This document shows, piece by piece, positions 51,410 through 60,317 of a stretch of DNA of 63,317 nucleotides. The position numbers and the translations under genes were made by a program. The notes below the pieces were generated by a model. The model did no database searches. It saw only the letters and a list, made by a program, of their open reading frames with translations, and was not told where the DNA came from. Source of the DNA: an uncultured bacterium. GTDB lineage: Bacteria > Bacteroidota > Bacteroidia > Bacteroidales > Bacteroidaceae. Numbering within the stretch: position 1 is the first letter of the stretch; every line of letters starts with the position of its first letter. Location of the stretch: positions 1 to 63,317 of the forward strand of contig CAJMSE010000020.1 of the NCBI GenBank assembly GCA_905216025.1, read 5' to 3'.

Positions 51410-51862
51410 TCAGCGCCGCTCCCTGAAAAAGTCCACCATCATCGACGCGCACTCCTCGCCGAGCACCCCGCCTACAATTTCGGCCCGGGGGTGCATCGCC
51501 CGTGGGGCAAACCGCGCGAATCCCCTCTTCTCGTCGGCGGCTCCATACACTATGCGCGGTATCTGCGCCCAGCCTATCGCCCCGGCGCACATCACGCACG
51601 GCTCCACCGTGACGTAGAGCGTGCACTCCGTCAGATATTTCCCGCCGAGCATGTTCGCGGCCGATGTGATGGCCTGCATCTCCGCATGGGCCGTCACGTC
51701 GTTGAGGGTCTCAGTCAGGTTGTGCGCCCGCGATATTATCCGGCCGCGGCATACGACCACCGCTCCTATCGGAATCTCCCCAGCGCGGAGCGCCTCCCGT
51801 GCCTCGTCGATGGCCCGCCGCATGAAGGCCTCATCCTGTTTCAGCTGTTCTTCTTTCGTCAT
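51410..51862 (-). CDS. tadA: tRNA adenosine(34) deaminase
   Basis: 150 aa zinc deaminase that makes inosine at the wobble base of tRNA-Arg. The H-A-E-M-Q-A-I motif (zinc His, catalytic Glu) is near residue 58 and P-C-V-M-C-A-G-A-I near residue 87. It is convergent with the membrane protein gene at 50812 and divergent from yraN. Confidence 0.94.
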   Translation of the reverse strand: MTKEEQLKQDEAFMRRAIDEAREALRAGEIPIGAVVVCRGRIISRAHNLTETLNDVTAHAEMQAITSAANMLGGKYLTECTLYVTVEPCVMCAGAIGWAQIPRIVYGAADEKRGFARFAPRAMHPRAEIVGGVLGEECASMMVDFFRERR

Positions 51863-51879
51863 AATGGCTCTTTTGCCCG

Positions 51880-51887
51880 CAAAATTA
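51880..51887 (-). promoter_or_regulatory. -7 box for tadA
   Basis: TAATTTTG on the minus strand, 17 bp before the tadA ATG. A TTTG lies 15 bp upstream of it, shorter than the usual spacing. Confidence 0.5.
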
Positions 51888-51897
51888 CAATTAATTC

Positions 51898-51928
51898 TTT
51901 GACAAATGGGATAAAAGTGCTATTTTTG
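51898..51928 (+). promoter_or_regulatory. Consensus promoter of yraN
   Basis: TTTG at 51898-51901, exactly 19 bp, then TATTTTTG at 51921-51928: one of the best matches in the window. It sets the yraN start at 51959 rather than an in-frame start at 51491 that lies upstream of the promoter. Confidence 0.8.
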
Positions 51929-51958
51929 CATCAATCAACAGACACTTCCCTTACAGAC

Positions 51959-52327
51959 ATGGCAGAACATAACGACTTCGGACAGTGGGGCGAACAGGTC
52001 GCGGCCGAGTTCCTCGAGCGCAAGGGCTACCGTATCCTGAGGCGCGACTGGCGCTTCGGCCACCGCGACATCGACATCATCGCCGCCACGGGCGACACCC
52101 TCGTCATCGCCGAAGTGAAGACACGGGCCGCCGGCAGCCTCACCTCTCCCGAGCAGGCCGTCGACCGGCGCAAGATGCGTTCGCTGGCAATGGCTGCCGA
52201 CGCGTTCGTGAAAAGACATGCCATAGACGCCCCGGTGCGGTTCGACATCATCGCCGTCACCGGCAGTGCGGGAGGCGGATGCAATATAAACCACATCGAA
52301 GACGCGTTCACGCCCCTGCCCTACTGA
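51959..52327 (+). CDS. YraN family protein (UPF0102)
   Basis: 122 aa, usual family length. The endonuclease-like fold has G-E-x-x-A-x-x-F-L near residue 8, then R-D-W-R-F-G-H-R-D-I-D-I-I and V-I-A-E-V-K-T-R, the PD-(D/E)XK-like acidic and lysine residues. Its role is uncertain (predicted nuclease or Holliday-junction-related). It is probably co-transcribed with birA, which starts 43 bp later. Confidence 0.92.
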   Translation: MAEHNDFGQWGEQVAAEFLERKGYRILRRDWRFGHRDIDIIAATGDTLVIAEVKTRAAGSLTSPEQAVDRRKMRSLAMAADAFVKRHAIDAPVRFDIIAVTGSAGGGCNINHIEDAFTPLPY

Positions 52328-52370
52328 CCCTGCAGAGGCTCCGCACAGCAATGAAACATCAACCGACGAC

Positions 52371-53147
52371 ATGCCGCACAAGGATAGTATAAGAATCATC
52401 AGCATCGGACAGACCGACTCTACAAACAGGTTTCTCCGCGAGCAGGCCCCGCCCGCCGACTGCTTCATGACCGTCGTCAAGGCGGAATATCAGACCGCCG
52501 GCCGCGGCCAGGGCTCTAACCGGTGGGAGAGCGAGGCCGGCCGCAACCTGCTGTGCAGCATCAGGATATGCCCCAAGGGCGTGCCGGCGAGCCGCCAGTA
52601 CATCCTGCTCCAGGCCGCCGCCCTTGCCGTGAGGGATGCCCTTGCCGCATACGCCGGCGGCTTCACCGTCAAATGGCCCAACGACATCTACTTCCGCGAC
52701 CGCAAGATCAGCGGCACGCTGTCGGAGTGCACCGTCAGCAACGGCATGGTGGGCAGCTGCATCATAGGCATCGGGGTGAACGTCAATCAGGCGGCATTCA
52801 CCGGCGGCGCGCCGAATCCCGTGTCGCTGTGCCACATCACGGGGCACGAGACAAGCACAGCCGACATCCTCAAAGCCATCATCGCCCGCCTCGTGCCGAT
52901 GCTCAGGGAGATAGACCGCGGCATCTACGGGCCTATAACCTCGCGCTACCTCGCCGCCCTCTACCGCCGCACGGGCATGCACCCCTACCGCGACGCCGGC
53001 GGCACCTTCACTGCAGCGCTCGAGACGGTAGAGTCCACAGGCCATCTCGTGCTCCGGCGCGCCGACGGCACGCTGAGCCGCTATGCGTTCAAGGAGGTGG
53101 AGTTCATCCTCCCGGCCTTCGCCGAGGCCCTCCCTGCGGAGCCGTGA
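52371..53147 (+). CDS. birA: Biotin--[acetyl-CoA-carboxylase] ligase
   Basis: 258 aa, short form without the DNA-binding HTH, so an enzyme but not a repressor. The ligase core shows T-D-S-T-N, Q-T-A-G-R-G-Q-G-S-N-R-W near residue 42 (biotinyl-AMP loop) and K-W-P-N-D-I-Y with G-T-L-S-E. It attaches biotin to carboxylase carrier proteins. It stands between yraN and pyrH. Confidence 0.95.
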   Translation: MPHKDSIRIISIGQTDSTNRFLREQAPPADCFMTVVKAEYQTAGRGQGSNRWESEAGRNLLCSIRICPKGVPASRQYILLQAAALAVRDALAAYAGGFTVKWPNDIYFRDRKISGTLSECTVSNGMVGSCIIGIGVNVNQAAFTGGAPNPVSLCHITGHETSTADILKAIIARLVPMLREIDRGIYGPITSRYLAALYRRTGMHPYRDAGGTFTAALETVESTGHLVLRRADGTLSRYAFKEVEFILPAFAEALPAEP

Positions 53148-53206
53148 CGCCCCGTCATCCAGGCAACAACAGATAAAGCAACAGATAAAAGCAAAAAGAC
53201 AACATT

Positions 53207-53917
53207 ATGGCAAAGTACAAAAGAATCTTATTGAAACTGAGCGGCGAGAGCCTCATGGGAACCCAGAACTACGGCATCGACCCCGCGCGGCTTTCCGACT
53301 ACGCCCGCCAGATAAAGGAAGTGAGCGACATGGGCGTGCAGATAGGCATCGTCATCGGCGGCGGCAACATCTTCCGCGGCCTCAGCGGGTCGCAAAAAGG
53401 CTTCGACCGGGTCAAGGGCGACCAGATGGGAATGTGCGCCACGGTGATCAACTCGCTGGCCCTCAGCTCCGCCCTCGAGGCCATCGGCGTGAAGACGAGC
53501 GTGCTGACGGCCATCCGCATGGAGCCCATCGGCGAGTTCTACACCAAGTGGCGCGCCATCGAGGCCATGGAGTCCGGCCGCGTCTGCATCTTCTCTGCCG
53601 GCACCGGCTGCCCCTACTTCACCACCGACACCGGCTCTTCGCTCCGCGGAATAGAGATTGAGGCCGACGTCATGCTGAAGGGCACGCGCGTCGACGGCAT
53701 CTACACCGCCGACCCGGAGAAAGACCCCACGGCCGTGAAGTTCGACGAAATCACCTACGACGAGATATACACCCGCGGCCTGAAGGTCATGGACCTCACC
53801 GCCACGACCATGTGCAAGGAGAACAACCTGCCCATATACGTGTTCAACATGGATGTAGTCGGGAATCTCAGGAAGGTCATGGAGGGCGAGCCCATCGGCA
53901 CGCTGGTCCACAACTGA
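53207..53917 (+). CDS. pyrH: UMP kinase
   Basis: 236 aa amino-acid-kinase-fold enzyme that makes UDP. The family pattern is clear: K-R-I-L-L-K-L-S-G-E-S-L, then I-V-I-G-G-G-N-I-F-R-G, T-A-I-R-M, and S-A-G-T-G-C-P-Y-F-T-T-D. The minus-strand open frame of 238 codons over it is a shadow. A long hairpin follows the gene. Confidence 0.97.
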   Translation: MAKYKRILLKLSGESLMGTQNYGIDPARLSDYARQIKEVSDMGVQIGIVIGGGNIFRGLSGSQKGFDRVKGDQMGMCATVINSLALSSALEAIGVKTSVLTAIRMEPIGEFYTKWRAIEAMESGRVCIFSAGTGCPYFTTDTGSSLRGIEIEADVMLKGTRVDGIYTADPEKDPTAVKFDEITYDEIYTRGLKVMDLTATTMCKENNLPIYVFNMDVVGNLRKVMEGEPIGTLVHN

Positions 53918-53945
53918 GGCGCAGGCCGTATCAGAACACAACATG

Positions 53946-54015
53946 TAGGGACCTATTCTCGTATTTGTCCGCCAAACAGCTATCGGGAACTGACAGATAC
54001 AAGAATATGTCCCTA
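53946..54015 (+). terminator. 24-bp imperfect inverted repeat after pyrH
   Basis: Arms 53946-53969 and 53992-54015 pair at about 20 or 21 of 24 positions around a 22-nt loop; ATTTTG follows. Probable terminator of the yraN-birA-pyrH unit. Confidence 0.65.
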
Positions 54016-54105
54016 TTTTGTATTATGCCTGTATTTTGACATATTTCCTTTTTCGTTTATGCACGGCAGTCATGCCGACTATTTGCCGTTTTCCGATTTT
54101 TTTAT

Positions 54106-54113
54106 TATTTTTG
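54106..54113 (+). promoter_or_regulatory. -7 box for TPR/HTH regulator
   Basis: TATTTTTG matches TAnnTTTG, 24 bp before the ATG at 54138. Reading frames that begin upstream of it (54018) are therefore not used. Confidence 0.6.
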
Positions 54114-54137
54114 CAGTCCGTTCTAATGGTTAGAGAT

Positions 54138-55895
54138 ATGGCTGAACAACTTTACCGGCATTGCATACACATATTATATATAGTGGCATCTGTTGCTGTC
54201 ACCCTCTTTTCCGCTGCGTGCTCGTCGCCTCAATACCGCCACGAGCTGCTCGCGGCAGACAGCCTTTCCATGTCTTCACCGCAGAAAGCCATCATCTTGC
54301 TCAACTCCATGAACTCTGCGATGAAGTCCGCCCCGAAGCATGAACGGATGTACTATGAGCTGCTGCGCATCAAAGCCGCCGACAAGGCATACATTGTCCA
54401 TACATCAGACTCTTCTATCCTTACGGTTGTGAAATATTACGAGAAGAACGACGACAAAGGCATGCTGCCCGAAGCATACTACTATGCAGGGAGCGTATAC
54501 CGCGACCTCAACGATGCTCCGCAGGCATTGGAATACTATCAGAAAGCCGAAAGCATGCTTGACAGCGACGATAACCGCTTCCTTTTAAGCCGGATATATG
54601 GCCAGGAGGGCTTTATCTACCTTACACAATACCTCTACAATCTTGCTTTAGATTCATATCTCAAAGCGTATAAGCTCAATAAGGTCCAGAAAGACACTGT
54701 AAGCATTATATATAGTCTTAGAGATATTGCATACATATACGGAGAAACCAATCATAAGAAAAAATGTATATACTTCTATGGCAAAGCTCTTGAACTTTCA
54801 AAAGAGATAGACAACAAAGATTTAAAAGCCGAAGTCGAAGCCCAAATGGCATCATTCTATATAAAACTCAAAGAGTATGATAAAGCCATGAAATACCTTG
54901 AAGGATATCTCCATAAAGACAATGGCATCGACAGAAGTCCAGTTTGCAATATGGCTGCCAAGATATACATGAACAAAAAGCAGTATGACTCCGCTTTCAA
55001 ATACTGTATCGAGCTGCTCGATTCCGGCACTATATATGCCAAACAGACCGCAAGCCGTTTTCTTACGGAGATTTATATGATGAGAAATGACAATGAGAAT
55101 GCCAGGAAAAGCCTTAATATCTTTAATGAATGCACAGACTCGGTAAACAGGATAACAGCCACTGAGTCCATTGCACGGATGAACTCACTATATAATTATA
55201 ACCGGCACGAAAAAGAAATACTTATCCTAAGGTCTGAAAGTGCAGACCGTCTAAACATCATTCTCTTTCTGACAGCGCTCATTTCCATTGCAGCTGCGGC
55301 AGGGGCAATCATCTTTATAAAGGTAAGACAATGGCAGAAAGAGAAAATTAACAAGATGAAAAGATTGAAGAAAATGCTCTTCGAACAAAGCCATGAGTAT
55401 ATTGCGGCAAACAAAACAAAGATAGCGGAGCTGGAAAACAGCATACATGACATAACAAAAGAAACCCTGATGCTGCGTGAACAGATCGAGCAGCAGAAGA
55501 GCGACCTCGCCTTCGCTAATGAAGTTGCAATCAAAAAGCAGGAGAGAGCAAGTAAACTGAAGATTATTCTTCAGGACACACCCATCTACCAGACCTTACA
55601 AAAAAGGATTAAAACAGGAAAGACCGTCAGCACTGACGAGTGGAACATTCTTGACAATACTGTAAACGGCATGATTGAGAATTTCCATGAGAGGATATAT
55701 GAGTATTACGACATCAGCATACGCGATTACCGCATCTGCCTGCTCATCCGTTTAGGCTTCTCGACAAGTGAAATGAGCAATCTTCTCAACTGTTCACATA
55801 GTGCCATATCGAAGGCGCGGCAACGTTTGCAAGAAAAATTCTTCAACGGCGATGGCAGCGGTAAGGATTTTGACCGATTTATTAATTCACTGTAA
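54138..55895 (+). CDS. Membrane-spanning TPR protein with C-terminal HTH
   Basis: 585 aa from this ATG; 54126 is an alternative. A lipoprotein-like signal (S-A-A-C-S) is followed by six or more TPR units (about 40-340; A-L-E-Y-Y-Q-K-A, I-Y-F-Y-G-K-A-L-E-L), one helix at about 372-394, a long coiled coil (395-500) and a LuxR/sigma-4-like HTH at the end (Y-R-I-C-L-L-I-R-L-G-F-S-T-S-E-M-S ... S-A-I-S-K-A-R-Q-R-L). The layout gives periplasmic sensing and cytoplasmic DNA binding, a Bacteroidetes one-component design. The coding sequence from about 54600 is AT-rich against its neighbours. Its targets may be the downstream exported-protein genes. Confidence 0.88.
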   Translation: MAEQLYRHCIHILYIVASVAVTLFSAACSSPQYRHELLAADSLSMSSPQKAIILLNSMNSAMKSAPKHERMYYELLRIKAADKAYIVHTSDSSILTVVKYYEKNDDKGMLPEAYYYAGSVYRDLNDAPQALEYYQKAESMLDSDDNRFLLSRIYGQEGFIYLTQYLYNLALDSYLKAYKLNKVQKDTVSIIYSLRDIAYIYGETNHKKKCIYFYGKALELSKEIDNKDLKAEVEAQMASFYIKLKEYDKAMKYLEGYLHKDNGIDRSPVCNMAAKIYMNKKQYDSAFKYCIELLDSGTIYAKQTASRFLTEIYMMRNDNENARKSLNIFNECTDSVNRITATESIARMNSLYNYNRHEKEILILRSESADRLNIILFLTALISIAAAAGAIIFIKVRQWQKEKINKMKRLKKMLFEQSHEYIAANKTKIAELENSIHDITKETLMLREQIEQQKSDLAFANEVAIKKQERASKLKIILQDTPIYQTLQKRIKTGKTVSTDEWNILDNTVNGMIENFHERIYEYYDISIRDYRICLLIRLGFSTSEMSNLLNCSHSAISKARQRLQEKFFNGDGSGKDFDRFINSL

Positions 55896-55898
55896 ATC

Positions 55899-55928
55899 AC
55901 CGAATTGACTTCATTTTGTCAATTCGGT
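55899..55928 (+). terminator. Hairpin after the regulator gene
   Basis: An 11-bp perfect stem (55899-55909 with 55918-55928) and 8-nt loop ending in TTTT. The right arm contains the first of several GTCAATTC words, so it may double as a binding site. Confidence 0.55.
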
Positions 55929-55966
55929 GTCAATTCCTGTAGCATTTGTCAATTCATTGTCAACGC
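55902..55966 (+). promoter_or_regulatory. GTCAATTC direct repeats, candidate operator
   Basis: GTCAATTC occurs at 55918, 55929 and 55948, with a partial copy GTCAACGC at 55959 and one inverted copy at 55902. Start-to-start distances are 11, 19 and 11 bp. The cluster ends about 30 bp before the -7 box at 55996. Confidence 0.5.
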
Positions 55967-55995
55967 ATTTCGTTGGCCATGATATGCCATTTTAT

Positions 55996-56003
55996 TACTT
56001 TTG
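55996..56003 (+). promoter_or_regulatory. -7 box for small exported protein gene
   Basis: TACTTTTG, TAnnTTTG match, 43 bp before the ATG at 56047. A TTGG is 19 bp upstream of it. Confidence 0.6.
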
Positions 56004-56046
56004 CAGCACAACTTTTAATAAACCACAACAGACAATCAAATTTATT

Positions 56047-56409
56047 ATGAAACTGAGAAATAGATTTATGCTTTGCTGCATTGGGCTAATGTTAAGCACA
56101 GGTGTACACGCACAGGAAAAAACCGTTACACTGCAATGCTTTGGCCCCGATGATAAAACAAGAGAAGGCCATCGCTTTGAAGTCCCCACCGTGAAATACG
56201 ACAAGGATGAAGTGACCATCAGTTCTGACACCATTATGTATAATGTACATATTATAATAAAGGATGTCAACGGGAACGTTATCTACAACCAAAAGAAGAT
56301 GATAGACCCGGCGGAAACCACTCTAAGCATTCCCGAAGAGTATCAGAACGATAAGTTCACGATTGAGATTTACTATAAAAAAGAGTATATGTACGGTTAT
56401 TTTGAATAA
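56047..56409 (+). CDS. Small exported protein, DUF3244-like
   Basis: 120 aa. The start at 56047 begins a clean signal peptide that ends V-H-A-Q; the frame is open upstream to 55927 but that lies before the promoter. The mature part of about 97 residues is all beta-strand-like, with Y-N-V-H-I-I-I-K-D-V-N-G-N-V-I-Y-N-Q, a pattern close to the small DUF3244 immunoglobulin-like family of Bacteroidetes. The assignment is tentative. Likely periplasmic or surface exposed. Confidence 0.75.
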   Translation: MKLRNRFMLCCIGLMLSTGVHAQEKTVTLQCFGPDDKTREGHRFEVPTVKYDKDEVTISSDTIMYNVHIIIKDVNGNVIYNQKKMIDPAETTLSIPEEYQNDKFTIEIYYKKEYMYGYFE

Positions 56410-56421
56410 TCAATTTACAGT

Positions 56422-56448
56422 CCATCAGCCACACTTTGTGGCTGATGG
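56422..56448 (+). terminator. 12-bp hairpin after small exported gene
   Basis: 56422-56433 pairs perfectly with 56437-56448 around a 3-nt loop. No T tract follows, so it may only partly terminate or may protect the upstream message. Confidence 0.5.
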
Positions 56449-56568
56449 AACCAGAATAGCTCTAACCAAATGAAATTAATCGATTAATATAGCGCAGACC
56501 ATACTGCCCTAAAAAGGCGCAAAGCCGAAAAGCGAAAGAATCGGCATAAACATTTAAGACATAGAAAC

Positions 56569-57474
56569 ATGAAAAGACTACATCTAATTAAAGGTCTGTC
56601 ACTGCTGGTCATTGCAGTGATTGCATCATCCTGCACACAGGAAGAACAATATGAAGTGAAAGAGAACAAAACTACCGTGAAAGAACTTACGGCACAGCTG
56701 AGAGCCTATAACGCAAGCATCTCCGGAGACATGACCGTGGTGCAGCCGCTGAAGGTGCGCAAGCCGGGACTGACGCAGAACGAAAAGATAAGCATCGCAA
56801 TCGCTGATGCGAGGGGTGCCGCACGTGGATGGAAGTATGGAGGTACAGGCGGAGCAATAGCCGGAGCTGCGGGATGCTCGCTTTTGAAGATGGCCGCCAT
56901 CTATCTATCCAAAGGTACGATAAAATCTCCGGCAGCCGCTCCGGCCATTTCATCCGGTAAGCCGACGATAGTTCCAAAGATATTCGCTGCCGGAAGCACT
57001 TCTGCTTTCAGTGACAGCGTGGGCTACTATCACAACATGATAGAGAACATAATGTATAAGACCTATCCAAACATACAGCAGCTTACGACAAACAATCTGG
57101 TTGGCACAGCTGAAACCCTACTGAGATACATGTCGGTCGGATATAGTTCAACTGGCAGGCTGGCAACCTGGCAGCTTTCTGCCATAGTAAACGATGTGGA
57201 GGCGTTCCGCAACGCGGACACCAACGAACTTTCGTTCGACGAATACTGCGACCTGCTTAAGAGCCTGAACCCCGCCGATGGCGACTACATCGACTTCGCA
57301 GCCGAGTATCTATACGCCGTGGTCTACGGCAATGTGGACATCGACGACTATACAGAGGAGGTCTTTTACATGATAAAAAACTCGAACGCAGGCGTGGGCG
57401 ACGTTGCTATGCTGAACAAGTGCATACAGGTGGCATACGCCAGCGTGCTGTACTCTAACTGTACGGAGATTTGA
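56569..57474 (+). CDS. Predicted lipoprotein of unknown function
   Basis: 301 aa. The lipobox I-A-S-S-C puts the lipidated Cys at about residue 22. A Gly/Ala-rich segment at about 82-105 (A-D-A-R-G-A-A-R-G-W-K-Y-G-G-T-G-G-A-I-A-G-A-A-G) looks like a glycine-zipper-type membrane-inserting stretch. The remainder is soluble and helical, ending Y-S-N-C-T-E-I. No family is recognised. It is 23 bp upstream of the protease gene, so a functional pair such as a carrier or inhibitor is possible but unproven. Confidence 0.78.
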   Translation: MKRLHLIKGLSLLVIAVIASSCTQEEQYEVKENKTTVKELTAQLRAYNASISGDMTVVQPLKVRKPGLTQNEKISIAIADARGAARGWKYGGTGGAIAGAAGCSLLKMAAIYLSKGTIKSPAAAPAISSGKPTIVPKIFAAGSTSAFSDSVGYYHNMIENIMYKTYPNIQQLTTNNLVGTAETLLRYMSVGYSSTGRLATWQLSAIVNDVEAFRNADTNELSFDEYCDLLKSLNPADGDYIDFAAEYLYAVVYGNVDIDDYTEEVFYMIKNSNAGVGDVAMLNKCIQVAYASVLYSNCTEI

Positions 57475-57497
57475 TACCGGCAGACTGTTAATCAAAA

Positions 57498-60311
57498 ATG
57501 AATAGCATGATGAAGAAGATATATTCATTAATAGCCAGCCTTTTCTGCTGCATCGCGGCAGTGGCGCAGACAACGTCGGCTATATTGAAGGATCCCGCAG
57601 CAAGACAGCGGGCCGTCCAGGTTGCTGCCAGCATCGTGGGTGACAGCAATGGAAACTATGACTACTACATCGGAACAACGTTATGGCCGAAAGATACCGA
57701 GCTCGGTTTTGGTAACTCTGGTGTCGCACAAAGAGCGACAGAATGCTGGCTTGTATTTGTCGATGAAGCGCCGGGAACGGGCTGGGAGCATCAATGCAGA
57801 TACGTCTATGTAAAGGCTAAGTCATGGTCTAATCCTGCTGATGCCAAGGCCGTGGTCAAGCAGCTGCCACCGTCCAACATCTCACTTGAGCCGATAAAGG
57901 TCGCCAACAGATATGGCACGAAGGCAAAGATGAAGCCGTTTGTGCCTAAGATAGAGACCAATGCCCCGAACCTCGCGGCCGGGCATACCTATGCCGTCAT
58001 CCTGAACGGAGGACTTAACCAGACGTCAAACGCCGAAAGGTATTGGAACGACTGCTCGTTCTTCTATAAGACGCTGAGAAACAGATACGGTATTCCCAAG
58101 CAGAACATAAAGGTGATAATGGCTGACGGAACATCAGATGCCCCGGACATGTTCCTTGCCGACGGCACGGGATACGCATCCTCTCCGCTCGACCTTGACG
58201 GCGACGGCAAAGCCGATATCGAGTATCCCGCAACAAAAGATGCTGTCAGGGACGTTTTGAACGGCATGGCCCAGAAACTGACAGACGACGACCACCTGCT
58301 GCTCTTCGTCACGGGACATGGCGGGTATGACAACTCAGGCAACAGGTCATACATATATCTGTGGGGCGGAGACAAGCTCTTCCCTACCGAACTTAATACA
58401 TGGCTCGGAAATATAAATGCCGGATTCATCAGCGCTGTCATGGGACAATGCAATGCTGGCGGCTTCGTCAAAGGATTGGAGAAGACCAACCGCATCATCG
58501 CCACGGCGTGCAAGGAGGATGAATTTTCCTTCTCAAGGGAGGACATGCCCTATAACGATTTCATGTACGGCTGGACTTCAGCCATTAACGGCTATGATGC
58601 AGGAGGCAACAAGGTGAATGTGAAAGAGAACATATCCCTGCTCGAAGCGTGGAGATATGCTTCCGAAAAGGACATCCATGCAAACGGCGGTACGCGGTAT
58701 GGCAAGGAGACGCCGGTGGTAAACTACTTCACACACTCCGTGGCATACGACCTGTCGCTCGCGAACATCCCGCCGGTGGTGGATCTGTGCTTCGATGATT
58801 ACCGTGAGCCGCTGGTATCAAAGCAGCGCATGAAAGAGTATGAGAAGCAGACAGGTCATGCAACCCGTTTGGATGAGGAAGATTTGAAAGGACACTTTAA
58901 GTTTTATTTTTGGGGAAGTCCTTACATCTGGCTCAGGAATCAGGATGACGGCTTTGAGAATCATGACCATGAAAGCATCATTATTGATGACGACATGGAA
59001 AAAGCTGAAGTTTTCTTTTTTGCTGAAGTTCGTAACAAAGGCGTGAAATCCTATACTTTAAACGACAAGTCCGTCGTGGGGTATTGGACGAGACCGGCCC
59101 TGACTATGACGGAAGCCCAATGGAAAGGGCTTACAGTATCAGAAACGACAGATGGAGGCCGGTTTGGAAGTGTATCGGTGAAAGGTGAAATGAAACCGGG
59201 GGAGACAAAAGCTGTCAGGATAAAGAAAACATTTGACGGGGATGAGTTTTCCACTTTGCAGGAAATAAAAGGCGATATGTGCTTATTGGGATTTATACGG
59301 GAAAAAGACAAGACGAGCATGGCTTTCCCGCTTGATTCAAATAGTATCGCAGCCGTATGGGCAACCGATAAACTGACACAGTCTAATATAAAAAGACGTG
59401 GACTGGCAGATATACTTAGGGACTCATTGCTCGTATTAGTGCCTAATACAACGGCACATGCACGTGAGTGCGATCTTCGTGTCATGAGCAACGCCGATGT
59501 AGAGCCTCTGTTTTCTGAGGCTAAAGTTTCCTTAAACATGTCTTCGGATCTGGTCGCTTCATGGAATAAGGGCGGACAGGTATGTGAGGACGTGGAGAAA
59601 GACAAGAACTCGCAAGGCACATTCTATCTGAACAGCACAGCAAGTAAACTTGGATGCCTGAAGATGAATCCGTATCAGACGGGCAAAATCGGCCTACGCT
59701 GCAACTTCTTTGCAGACAAGCGCATATTAGACAGAAAAGAATACGATATAGACATCGCACTGATAGATAGGGCAACGGGACAGTGTCTCGGAGGCGAGAC
59801 ATTCCGTATAGTGCAGGATTCACGTGAACCGATAAATCCGCTGGTTGAGACAAGTATACAGGGCAAGAATATTACACTCACAGCTACGAACGTGTCAGAA
59901 AAAGCAATGTACTACTGGTATGACGCAAGCGGCAATCTTGTAGGCACGGGTGAAACATTCGACGTGCCGACCGGGCATCAGGCATCTGAATATACCGTGC
60001 GCGTAGAAGCTATCTGCGACGGTGCCATAAGCTACTCGGCAGCAACGATGGACATGCAGCACTCTTCTATACAAAGCGTTGACAGCAAGAGCAACCCGAA
60101 CGTGGTGAAGGTAACCCTCGAAGGCCCTGCGGCAAGCGATACCACGCTGCGCCTTGCATCCTCTACGGGCAACACTCCTGTGAGTGACCACAAGGTGGAG
60201 AGCGGCGCGACTACGTGCACCATCCCTGCCGGCGGCATGCCGTCGGGCGTCTATCAGGTGACGCTGATAGAGAACGGAACGGTGACGGGAACAAAGAAAT
60301 TCACAAAATAA
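57498..60311 (+). CDS. T9SS-exported clan CD cysteine protease (C13/gingipain-like)
   Basis: 937 aa. The signal peptide ends A-V-A-Q; initial Mets at residues 1, 4 and 5 are all possible starts. The protease domain (about 150-400) has a caspase/legumain fold with His274 in F-V-T-G-H-G-G and Cys318 in V-M-G-Q-C-N-A-G-G. Long beta-rich regions follow (450-770), an Ig-like segment, and a C-terminal sorting domain that ends P-S-G-V-Y-Q-V-T-L-I-E-N-G ... K-K-F-T-K, as in type A T9SS cargo. Expected to be cell-surface or released. Substrate specificity is unknown. It lies 6 bp upstream of the first LRR gene. Confidence 0.88.
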   Translation: MNSMMKKIYSLIASLFCCIAAVAQTTSAILKDPAARQRAVQVAASIVGDSNGNYDYYIGTTLWPKDTELGFGNSGVAQRATECWLVFVDEAPGTGWEHQCRYVYVKAKSWSNPADAKAVVKQLPPSNISLEPIKVANRYGTKAKMKPFVPKIETNAPNLAAGHTYAVILNGGLNQTSNAERYWNDCSFFYKTLRNRYGIPKQNIKVIMADGTSDAPDMFLADGTGYASSPLDLDGDGKADIEYPATKDAVRDVLNGMAQKLTDDDHLLLFVTGHGGYDNSGNRSYIYLWGGDKLFPTELNTWLGNINAGFISAVMGQCNAGGFVKGLEKTNRIIATACKEDEFSFSREDMPYNDFMYGWTSAINGYDAGGNKVNVKENISLLEAWRYASEKDIHANGGTRYGKETPVVNYFTHSVAYDLSLANIPPVVDLCFDDYREPLVSKQRMKEYEKQTGHATRLDEEDLKGHFKFYFWGSPYIWLRNQDDGFENHDHESIIIDDDMEKAEVFFFAEVRNKGVKSYTLNDKSVVGYWTRPALTMTEAQWKGLTVSETTDGGRFGSVSVKGEMKPGETKAVRIKKTFDGDEFSTLQEIKGDMCLLGFIREKDKTSMAFPLDSNSIAAVWATDKLTQSNIKRRGLADILRDSLLVLVPNTTAHARECDLRVMSNADVEPLFSEAKVSLNMSSDLVASWNKGGQVCEDVEKDKNSQGTFYLNSTASKLGCLKMNPYQTGKIGLRCNFFADKRILDRKEYDIDIALIDRATGQCLGGETFRIVQDSREPINPLVETSIQGKNITLTATNVSEKAMYYWYDASGNLVGTGETFDVPTGHQASEYTVRVEAICDGAISYSAATMDMQHSSIQSVDSKSNPNVVKVTLEGPAASDTTLRLASSTGNTPVSDHKVESGATTCTIPAGGMPSGVYQVTLIENGTVTGTKKFTK

Positions 60312-60317
60312 GAGCTT

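Noticed and set aside
51491..51958. N-terminal extension of yraN
   Set aside because: It lies upstream of a consensus promoter at 51898-51928 and antisense to tadA; the family start is at 51959.
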